DNA from: CAYMSA01 sp964392965
GTDB taxonomy: Bacteria; Actinomycetota; Coriobacteriia; Anaerosomatales; Anaerosomataceae
DNA: 17,721 nt
Direction: 5' to 3'
Assembly: GCA_964392965.1 (NCBI GenBank)
Contig: CAYMSA010000034.1
Location: 1 to 17,721 of the forward strand
Both the position numbers and the translations under genes were made by a program. The notes under the pieces were generated by a model. The model saw only the letters and a program-made list of their open reading frames with translations, was not told the DNA's origin and did not search any database. This document shows, piece after piece, positions 1 to 5,756 of the stretch (its first letter is position 1; the number at the start of each line of letters is the position of its first letter).

Positions 1-602
1 CACGGCCCGCTCGCAACCTCGTCCTCGCGGGCGTGGGCGGACAGGGCACGATCCTGGCGTCGCGGATTCTGGCGCGGGCTGCCCTCCTCGGCGGACTGGC
101 CGTGAGGACCGCCGAGACGATCGGCATGGCGCAACGCGGCGGCTCGGTCGTGAGCCACATCCGCATCGGCGGCCTGGCGCGTTCGCCGCTCGTGCCGAGG
201 GGCTCGGCCGACGCGATCATCGGCTTCGAGCCGGCCGAGGCGGTGCGGGCGCTGCCGTACCTGGGTCCGGGCGGAACCGTGATCGTGAGTGCCCGGGCCA
301 TCGCGCCCGTGGGGGCCGTCCGGCCGTCGTCCGTCGCCGACGCCTCGACGCTCATCGGGCACCTGCGTGCGAACAGCGGGGCGACCGTCGTGGTGGACAC
401 CGACGCCGTGTGTGCCGAGTGCGGTTCGCCGAAGGTCCTCAACACGACGCTCCTCGGCGCCGCAGCGGCGGCGGGGGCGCTCGGTCTGTCGTACGATGAG
501 ATCGAGGCGGCACTGCGGGAGCTCGTTCCGGCCCGCTTCCTGGAGATGAACCTGTGCGCCCTGCGGGCCGGGGCGCGCTACGGAGAAGGAGAGGCGCTGT
601 GA
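1..602 (+). CDS. iorB: Indolepyruvate:ferredoxin oxidoreductase, beta subunit (5'-truncated)
   Basis: This is the gamma-type (POR/IOR beta) subunit of a 2-oxoacid:ferredoxin oxidoreductase. With the thiamine-diphosphate and Fe-S subunit IorA it oxidatively decarboxylates indolepyruvate and related aryl pyruvates to aryl-acetyl-CoA and reduces ferredoxin in the cytoplasm. The frame is open from base 3 to a TGA at 600-602, giving about 199 visible codons, close to the usual full length of about 190-200. Probably only the first few residues are missing. Family hallmarks are the nucleotide-fold loop GVGGQGT (about visible residues 10-16) and the block GMAQRGGSVVSHIRIG. An internal GTG at 33 lies inside the glycine loop and is therefore not the start. 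The stop overlaps the next gene's GTG by 4 nt (GTGA), so translation is probably coupled. iorA is expected just upstream, outside the window. The family call is firm; substrate preference rests on the paaK neighbour. Confidence 0.9.
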   Translation, partial: RPARNLVLAGVGGQGTILASRILARAALLGGLAVRTAETIGMAQRGGSVVSHIRIGGLARSPLVPRGSADAIIGFEPAEAVRALPYLGPGGTVIVSARAIAPVGAVRPSSVADASTLIGHLRANSGATVVVDTDAVCAECGSPKVLNTTLLGAAAAAGALGLSYDEIEAALRELVPARFLEMNLCALRAGARYGEGEAL

Positions 603-1828
603 AGACGCAGGAGCAGCTCGAGTCGGTCCGTAGGGCGCTCGCGGGACTCACAGAACGCAGCCCGTTCTACCGCGAGAAGTTCGCGGGTATCGATGTGGAC
701 GCCATCGACACGTGGGAGGATTTCGAACGGCTTCCCTTCACCGACAAGGAGGACCTGCGCGGGGCGTACCCGCTCGGCCTCATGAGCGTGCCCGAGAGCG
801 AGATCGTGCGTATCCACTCGTCGTCGGGAACGACCGGCACGCCGATCATCATCCCCTACACCAGGCAGGACGTCGCCGACTGGGCGATCATGTTCGCGCG
901 CTGCTACGAGGTGGCGGGTGTCACGAACATGGACCGCGTACACATCACGCCCGGCTACGGTCTCTGGACAGCGGGTATCGGCTTCCAGGCCGGCGCTGAG
1001 CTCCTCGGCGCGATGGTCATCCCGATGGGGCCGGGCAACACCGACAAGCAGATCAAGATGATGATGGACATGAAGAGCACCGTGCTCACGGCCACGTCGT
1101 CATACGCGCTCCTGCTCGCCGAGGAGATCGAGAAGCGCGGTGTGAAGGAGCGAATCCACCTCAGGCGCGCGCTCATCGGCTCGGAGCGCTGGGGCGAGAA
1201 GATGCGGCGCCGCATCGCCGACGAACTCGGCGTGAAGCTCTACGACATCTACGGCCTCACCGAGGTCTACGGCCCGGGCATCGCCATCAGCTGCGACTAT
1301 GAGTGCGGGATGCACTACTGGGACGACTACGTCTACTTCGAGATCATCGATCAGCGCACCGGTGAGCACGTGGCCGACGGCGAGGTCGGCGAACTCGTCA
1401 TCACGACGCTGCGCAAGGAGGGCGCTCCCCTCATCCGGTATCGCACGCACGACCTCACGCGATTCCTGCCGGGCGAGTGCGCGTGCGGCTCGCCGTATCC
1501 GCGTATCGACACAGTGCTCGGCCGTACCGACGACATGGTGAAGGTCAAGGGCGTCAACATCTTCCCCGGCCAGATCGACGAGGTCCTGCGTGACGTGGAA
1601 GGCGCCTCGAGCGAGTATCAGGTCATGATCGACCACCTCGAGGGCCGGGACATCATGACGCTCTTCTTCGAGACGCCCGAGGGTGTGCACCGCGGGGGCG
1701 TGGAGGCGAATGTGCGGCAGCGCTTCAAGGACAAGGTGGGTCTCACGATCGTTCCCAAAGCGGTCGCCATCGGCGATCTGCCGCGGAGTGAGAAGAAGGC
1801 GACGAGGATCTACGACAACCGGTACTGA
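599..1828 (+). CDS. paaK: Phenylacetate-CoA ligase family AMP-forming enzyme
   Basis: This 409-residue adenylate-forming ligase joins phenylacetate or another arylacetate to CoA through an acyl-AMP intermediate. Visible motifs are the P-loop-like SSGTTGTP (residues 75-82), YGLTEVYGPG (218-227), YRTHD (281-285), hinge GRTDDMVKVKG (308-318), and C-terminal SEKKATR, which carries the expected catalytic lysine (399 or 400). Length is slightly below the usual 430 or so. The GTG at 599 is chosen because it follows GGAGAAGGAG and overlaps the iorB stop as GTGA. An ATG at 554 would sit deep inside iorB. The iorAB-paaK pairing is known from anaerobes and archaea that ferment aromatic amino acids. There the ligase may recover free arylacetate, or work in reverse to conserve energy; the direction cannot be read from sequence. 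A cysteine pair (CAC at about 294-296) lies before the hinge. The gene ends 15 nt before gap 1. Confidence 0.92.
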   Translation: MKTQEQLESVRRALAGLTERSPFYREKFAGIDVDAIDTWEDFERLPFTDKEDLRGAYPLGLMSVPESEIVRIHSSSGTTGTPIIIPYTRQDVADWAIMFARCYEVAGVTNMDRVHITPGYGLWTAGIGFQAGAELLGAMVIPMGPGNTDKQIKMMMDMKSTVLTATSSYALLLAEEIEKRGVKERIHLRRALIGSERWGEKMRRRIADELGVKLYDIYGLTEVYGPGIAISCDYECGMHYWDDYVYFEIIDQRTGEHVADGEVGELVITTLRKEGAPLIRYRTHDLTRFLPGECACGSPYPRIDTVLGRTDDMVKVKGVNIFPGQIDEVLRDVEGASSEYQVMIDHLEGRDIMTLFFETPEGVHRGGVEANVRQRFKDKVGLTIVPKAVAIGDLPRSEKKATRIYDNRY

Positions 1829-1843
1829 GGCGCGAGACGGGCG

Positions 1844-1943
1844 NNNNNNNNNNNNNNNNNNNNNNNNNNNNNNNNNNNNNNNNNNNNNNNNNNNNNNNNN
1901 NNNNNNNNNNNNNNNNNNNNNNNNNNNNNNNNNNNNNNNNNNN
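1844..1943. other. Assembly gap 1 (100 N)
   Basis: A run of exactly 100 N, the conventional placeholder for a gap of unknown size. The two flanks share no visible overlap, so real sequence is probably missing. The missing part would hold the 5' end of the protein that finishes at 2114. Confidence 0.98.
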
Positions 1944-2114
1944 CCCAATCCGGACGTCTCGCCGGTACACTACATCTTCGGGTTCCGGAAAGGCGAGATC
2001 GCAGTCGTCATCACGACGTTCTTCCGTGAGGACACCGGCGAGGTCGTGCTCGGCACCGAGGAGCTCCGTGCGCTCGCCGAAGTCGCACTGGGGCGGCTCG
2101 GGCAGACGCGCTGA
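1944..2114 (+). CDS. Unrecognised protein, C-terminal fragment after gap 1
   Basis: The frame opens directly at the gap edge (codon at 1944) and ends at TGA 2112-2114, giving 56 residues. They start PNPDVSPVHYIFGF, continue with an alternating hydrophobic stretch (EIAVVITTFF) and finish with an amphipathic helix (EELRALAEVALGRLG). This looks like a beta-strand/turn/helix end of a compact soluble domain. The composition resembles real coding sequence in this genome, and no other frame here is equally convincing. It lies on the same strand downstream of paaK, so it may belong to the same operon, but the gap size is unknown. I do not recognise the family and assign no function. It is not the usual ACT-domain partner of iorAB-paaK, as far as this tail shows. 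Confidence 0.55.
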   Translation, partial: PNPDVSPVHYIFGFRKGEIAVVITTFFREDTGEVVLGTEELRALAEVALGRLGQTR

Positions 2115-2232
2115 ACGCGACGACGCCAGGCGCGGGTCGTCTCCGCCGATGGAGCCGTTGGGTTGGAGCGTGCCATACTTGCCGCAGCGCGCGATGGCAA
2201 CCTCGGCTACTATGGGGGCGTCAGTCCCAGGG

Positions 2233-2466
2233 ATGACGGATGAAAGGGTCACGGTGGACGGCTACACGCCCATACACCGCAAGTGTCTCTTCTGGCGCGA
2301 GCAGATCGAAGACGAGGACGTCTACGACTCGCGCCTCAGCGAACAGGACCGCCGGGTCAGCTGCACCTGCTTCGTCGAGGGGGATCGCTGGGCGTATACG
2401 GTCGCCACTGTTCCTCCCGACTGTCCCAAGGCGCGCAAGTGCCGCTACTACATCTACAACGCCTGA
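2233..2466 (+). CDS. Small Cys-rich conserved-looking protein (77 aa)
   Basis: A 77-residue soluble protein with no signal peptide or membrane segment. Cysteines are at 18, 44, 46, 64 and 70, with His15, in the pattern HRKCLFW, SCTCF, DCPKARKC. This spacing suggests a small metal-binding (possibly zinc) fold, although no named family is recognised. Aromatic residues cluster near the cysteines (CLFW, DRWAY, CRYYIY). The start is uncertain. ATG 2233 has only AGGG immediately before it, whereas an in-frame GTG at 2254 has AAAGGG at good spacing and would give a protein shorter by 7 residues. All cysteines lie downstream of both starts. A TACTAT (-10-like) box is at 2208-2213, so the gene may have its own promoter. 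A strong hairpin follows the stop. Its upstream neighbour is the fragment ending at 2114 and its downstream neighbour is convergent sufB. Confidence 0.7.
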   Translation: MTDERVTVDGYTPIHRKCLFWREQIEDEDVYDSRLSEQDRRVSCTCFVEGDRWAYTVATVPPDCPKARKCRYYIYNA

Positions 2467-2470
2467 TCGT

Positions 2471-2506
2471 GAAGCGCCCCGCCTGCAACAGCAGACGGGG
2501 CGCTTC
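2471..2506. terminator. Bidirectional hairpin terminator between convergent genes
   Basis: A perfect 11-bp inverted repeat, GAAGCGCCCCG (2471-2481) and its complement (2496-2506), with an inner CTGC/GCAG pairing that leaves a 4-base AACA tip. TTCTTC follows on the plus strand. It lies between the small protein (ends 2466) and minus-strand sufB (ends 2582), so it can serve both transcripts. Confidence 0.8.
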
Positions 2507-2581
2507 TTCAGGTGAGCGTGTGTCGCCTCGATCCACCCGCAGTGAGTACCCGGGGGCTGCTTCGAGGAGTCGCTGGTGTCC

Positions 2582-3853
2582 CTACATCGCTTCCTTCGAC
2601 GTCTGCTCGATCGCACGGTCGATCTGCTTACGCAACGCGTCGGGTAGGCCGGGGATGTCGATGTTCACAAAGCCGCGGGTGATCATCGAGATCGCCTGGT
2701 CCTCCGGAAGGCCGCGCGTCATGAGGTAGTAGATCTCCTCGGCGGCGATGGGGGAGATGGCCGCCTCGTGTGACAGCTCGGCACCAGGCGCACCGATGCT
2801 CGCGAGGTCGGGGATCGCCCACTGTGTCGACTGCGGGGACTGCACGATGCCACGGCAGTCGAGATGCGCTTTGCAGTGGTCGGTCTTAGCCACGAGACGT
2901 CCGCGTGAGTAGACGATCGACTCGTCCATGCTGACCGTCCGTGCGACGGCCTCGCTGCGCGTGTCCTTACCGATGAGCTGCGTCTCGCTGCCGAGGTCGA
3001 TGTACGAGTCCTTGAGGCCGTAGACGATCGAGTTGAAGACCGCTGTCGAGCGGTCGCCGACGAGCTGCGCCACGGGGAAGGACTGGATCGACTTCACGGG
3101 CTTCAACAGCACGTAGTTGTTGATGTACACGCCGTCGTCGTCCACGATGACGCCCGTGCGGGGGCGGACGCTGAAGTCCTCGGACCAGTTGTGGACCATC
3201 GTGAACGTCAGCTTGGCGCCTTTGCCGAGGTAGAACTCGGAGATGCCGGCGTGCAGTCCCTCGGTGACGCCCGTGCTCACGTTACAGCCGTTGATCACGT
3301 GTGCCTCGGCACCTTCCTCCAGCACGATGATGTTGTGGAGGTTCTGGCTGACGTTGCTCTCGCTCACGAGGAGGCACGACTGGATCGGTCGCTCGACCTT
3401 GCGTCCGGCCTTGACCCTGATGAAGTAGCCCTCTGTCTGATGGAGCGCGGCGAGCGCGGTGAACTTGTCCTTGCCGGGGTCGACGGCGCGCCACCAGTAC
3501 TTCTCGAGCATCTCTTCGCCGTAGAGCTGGAGCGCCTCCTCGGAACCCATGATCTCGATGGCGTCGTCGAACGCTTTCTCGATGCTGCGGTAGATGGGCG
3601 TGCGATCCATCTGGAAGAAACTTCCCGCCCGGTTCTCCTCGTTCGTGTCGAAACCGGAGAGGAGGACCGCCTCGCGGGTCTGCTTCTCGAGAGATGCGAG
3701 CGAGTCGATCTTCGCCTGCTCGCTGACCTCTCTGAACCGCGTGATATCCACGTCAGGGCCGAGAGGAGCCGGCTTGTCGATCGCGGCCTCGGCGGCCACC
3801 CGGATCTCCTCGAGCCGCGCAAGCGCGCTCGCGCTCAGTTGCGTATCTGGCAT
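2582..3853 (-). CDS. sufB: SufB/SufD-family Fe-S cluster assembly scaffold
   Basis: A 423-residue SufB/SufD beta-helix protein, the scaffold on which the SufC ATPase acts to build and transfer [Fe-S] clusters in the cytoplasm. The diagnostic C-terminal block is present: AELSHEAAISPI, then EEIYYLMTRGL and MITRGFVNI (residues about 358-398). Cysteines in the KTDHCKAHLDCRG segment (about 327 and 333) are candidates for cluster or thiol chemistry. ATG 3853 is preferred over ATG 3871 because CGGAG lies about 8 nt before it. It overlaps the end of sufC by 19 nt, so translation is probably coupled. No second SufB/D paralogue, SufS, SufU or SufE is next to it. This sufC-sufB pair therefore resembles the minimal SufBC (SMS-type) system of many anaerobes, in which one protein fills both SufB and SufD positions. 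SufB is thus a better name than SufD, but sequence alone does not settle it. Confidence 0.9.
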   Translation of the reverse strand: MPDTQLSASALARLEEIRVAAEAAIDKPAPLGPDVDITRFREVSEQAKIDSLASLEKQTREAVLLSGFDTNEENRAGSFFQMDRTPIYRSIEKAFDDAIEIMGSEEALQLYGEEMLEKYWWRAVDPGKDKFTALAALHQTEGYFIRVKAGRKVERPIQSCLLVSESNVSQNLHNIIVLEEGAEAHVINGCNVSTGVTEGLHAGISEFYLGKGAKLTFTMVHNWSEDFSVRPRTGVIVDDDGVYINNYVLLKPVKSIQSFPVAQLVGDRSTAVFNSIVYGLKDSYIDLGSETQLIGKDTRSEAVARTVSMDESIVYSRGRLVAKTDHCKAHLDCRGIVQSPQSTQWAIPDLASIGAPGAELSHEAAISPIAAEEIYYLMTRGLPEDQAISMITRGFVNIDIPGLPDALRKQIDRAIEQTSKEAM

Positions 3854-4605
3854 TTGAAACACTCCGCACATTTCTCGTAGCCGTTACGGGCGATCTCGTC
3901 GAGCAGGTCGAAGGGGTTGCCCTTACAGGTGAGGCGACCCTGGAACAGCACGTGGCCTACATCGGGATTGACGTACTCGAGGATGTGACCGGTGTGCGTG
4001 ATGATGAGACCGGAGCGCTTGCGCTGAGTGACGAGTCCGCTCTTGAGGAGCTCGTTGATCGCGCCGCCGACGACTGCGATGTTGTCGAGGTCGACGCCGC
4101 TCTCCGGCTCATCGAAGAGGGCGAGGTCCGGCTGCTGGACGAGGATCTGGGCCATCTCGGAGCGCTTCGCCTCTCCGCCCGAGAAGCCCATGTTGACGTC
4201 ACGATCGAGCATGTGGGTGAGCTTCAGTCGGTCCCGAAGGCCGTCGACCAGCTCGGGCTCCAGCTCCCTCCCGGCAGCGACGTCGATCATCTGGCGCAGT
4301 TTCACACCACGCACTGCCGGAGGCCGCTGGAAGGATATCCCTATGCCGAGGCGGGCGCGCTCGTCGATCTCGAGGCCTGCGAGGTCGATGCCCTTGAACA
4401 GGATACGGCCCTGGGTGATCGTGTAGCCTGGCAGACCGACGATGGTGTTGAGCAGCGTGCTCTTGCCGTGCCCGTTGGGGCCGAGCAGGACGTGGGTCTC
4501 GCCTTCCGCGATGGTGAGGTCGATGCCACGAAGGATCTCGCGCTCGCCGACGGTCACGTGGAGATTCTCGATGCTGAGCAGTGGTGCGGACTCTTCAGGT
4601 GGCAC
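3835..4605 (-). CDS. sufC: Fe-S cluster assembly ATPase SufC
   Basis: A 256-residue cytosolic ABC-type ATPase that powers the SufB scaffold. It has Walker A GPNGHGKST (42-50, with His in place of the usual small residue), Q-loop Gln93, signature FSGGEAKRSE (141-150), Walker B LALFDEPESG (161-170) and H-loop His204. EPESGVDLD is typical of SufC rather than of transporter ATPases. GTG 4605 is chosen because it is preceded by GAGG about 5 nt away and puts the conserved LLSIENLHV strand near the N-terminus. The reading frame extends further upstream only through promoter sequence and gap N. The C-terminus ends in EKCAECFKCQIRN, a CxxCxxC motif (Cys246, 249, 252) that the ATPase core does not require. 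sufC is first in a two-gene operon with sufB. Confidence 0.92.
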   Translation of the reverse strand: MPPEESAPLLSIENLHVTVGEREILRGIDLTIAEGETHVLLGPNGHGKSTLLNTIVGLPGYTITQGRILFKGIDLAGLEIDERARLGIGISFQRPPAVRGVKLRQMIDVAAGRELEPELVDGLRDRLKLTHMLDRDVNMGFSGGEAKRSEMAQILVQQPDLALFDEPESGVDLDNIAVVGGAINELLKSGLVTQRKRSGLIITHTGHILEYVNPDVGHVLFQGRLTCKGNPFDLLDEIARNGYEKCAECFKCQIRN

Positions 4606-4644
4606 GTGATACCTCGATTCCCCGCAAACGAATACTGAGACATG

Positions 4645-4676
4645 ATAGTACGCGTGAGCCGCAAGGCATACCGTAT
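4645..4676 (-). promoter_or_regulatory. Possible suf promoter with overlapping palindrome
   Basis: On the minus strand TACTAT (4650-4645) is a good -10 box about 40 nt before the sufC GTG. At the -35 position there is no TTGACA-like hexamer. Instead there is the odd palindrome ATAC-C-GTAT (4668-4676), partly overlapping GTATAC (4673-4678). A palindrome on a weak -35 element could be an operator for an activator or repressor of suf. No specific regulator can be named. Confidence 0.3.
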
Positions 4677-4702
4677 ACCACATCGGGCACGCAACGGGAA
4701 CG

Positions 4703-4757
4703 GAGATGATGCCGTGGCAGGGGTCGGTGGCGAGATGCGAGACGGTCGATCGCGGGA
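4703..4757 (+). repeat. 55-bp duplicate, copy left of gap 2
   Basis: These last 55 bases before gap 2 are identical to the first 55 bases after it (4858-4912). A perfect duplicate abutting both gap edges is what unmerged overlapping contig ends look like. It is not a biological repeat. Confidence 0.95.
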
Positions 4758-4857
4758 NNNNNNNNNNNNNNNNNNNNNNNNNNNNNNNNNNNNNNNNNNN
4801 NNNNNNNNNNNNNNNNNNNNNNNNNNNNNNNNNNNNNNNNNNNNNNNNNNNNNNNNN
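4758..4857. other. Assembly gap 2 (100 N), apparently spurious
   Basis: Exactly 100 N with identical 55-bp flanks. Removing the Ns and one copy (155 bases) gives a continuous sequence. The frame of the glycosylase gene then joins the frame opening at ATG 4642, and the peptide AVAGVGGEMRDGRSR is read on both sides in the same register. Confidence 0.93.
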
Positions 4858-4912
4858 GAGATGATGCCGTGGCAGGGGTCGGTGGCGAGATGCGAGACGG
4901 TCGATCGCGGGA
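4858..4912 (+). repeat. 55-bp duplicate, copy right of gap 2
   Basis: Identical to 4703-4757. It contains the GTG (4869) proposed as the glycosylase start; the ribosome-binding GGAG of that start is complete only in the left copy. Confidence 0.95.
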
Positions 4913-5756
4913 CCTCGCGGCGAGTGGCCGCAGCGATGCTGGCCGGCCCGCACACCATGACTTCACGGCCCGGGTGTGGGAGCACTACGACCGCGAGGGA
5001 CGCGACTTGCCCTGGCGACGAACGACCGATCCCTACCGCGTGCTCGTCTCAGAGGTGATGCTCCAGCAGACGCAGGTGCTCCGCGTGGTACCCAAGTACG
5101 AAGAGTTCCTGGAGGCGTTCCCCACCGTGGAGGCTCTCGCGAGCGCACCGCTCGAGAAGCTGCTCGGCGTGTGGCGTGGCCTCGGCTATAACCGTCGGGC
5201 ACTCAACCTCAAGCGGGCGGCCGAGACGATCGTCGCCGAGCACGGGGGCCGGGTGCCCGATACGCTCGAGGGTCTGATGGCGCTGCCGGGAATCGGCCGC
5301 GCCACCGCGGCGCAGGTACTAGCCTTCGCGTTCGACGTCGGCGTGCCGTTCATCGAGACGAACGTGCGAAGCGTCTACCTACACGAGTTCTTCGCCGATG
5401 CCGAGGGTGTCCCCGACGCGGCGCTCCTCCCGCTCGTGGCCGAGACGATCGATCACGAGCGCTCGCGCGAGTGGTTCTGGGCGCTGATGGACTATGGGAC
5501 GCACCTGAAGGCCACCCGCGAGAACCCCTCGCGGCGAAGCGCCCACCACACGCGGCAGTCGCGCTTCGAGGGGTCGAACCGCCAGCTGCGCGGCCGGCTG
5601 CTCGCTGCACTCGGCGAGGCGGGTCCGGGCGGACGTGCCGCCGACGAGCTCTCGGCGGTCGTGGGCTTCGAGCAGGAGCGGGTCGACGCGGCGCTCGCAG
5701 CGCTTCAGGCCGAGGGGTTCGTGTCCGCCGAGGACGGGCGCTGGCGCATCGGCTGA
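4869..5756 (+). CDS. MutY-like A/G-specific adenine glycosylase lacking an Fe-S cluster
   Basis: A 295-residue HhH-GPD base-excision glycosylase, expected to remove adenine mispaired with guanine or 8-oxoguanine. Evidence is DLPWR (46-50), SEVMLQQTQV (61-70) with the MutY catalytic glutamate (Glu62), and helix-hairpin-helix LPGIGRATAA (139-148). Ala145 occupies the place of the EndoIII lysine, which fits a monofunctional enzyme. The usual catalytic aspartate is replaced by Glu163 in IETNVRSV. The four-Cys [4Fe-4S] loop is absent: after ALMDYGTHLK comes an Arg/His-rich segment, and the protein contains no cysteine. The last 50 or so residues look like a small winged-helix domain rather than MutY's NUDIX-like 8-oxoG reader. 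The start is GTG 4869, with GGAG about 8 nt before it once the false gap is removed. ATG 4642 would be in frame then but lies within the suf promoter. The 3' end overlaps larC by 52 nt, tail to tail. Confidence 0.8.
   Translation: MAGVGGEMRDGRSRDLAASGRSDAGRPAHHDFTARVWEHYDREGRDLPWRRTTDPYRVLVSEVMLQQTQVLRVVPKYEEFLEAFPTVEALASAPLEKLLGVWRGLGYNRRALNLKRAAETIVAEHGGRVPDTLEGLMALPGIGRATAAQVLAFAFDVGVPFIETNVRSVYLHEFFADAEGVPDAALLPLVAETIDHERSREWFWALMDYGTHLKATRENPSRRSAHHTRQSRFEGSNRQLRGRLLAALGEAGPGGRAADELSAVVGFEQERVDAALAALQAEGFVSAEDGRWRIG

Noticed and set aside
4703..4912. A direct repeat or mobile-element target duplication around gap 2
   Set aside because: The copies abut the N run exactly on both sides and no element is present, so contig overlap explains it better.
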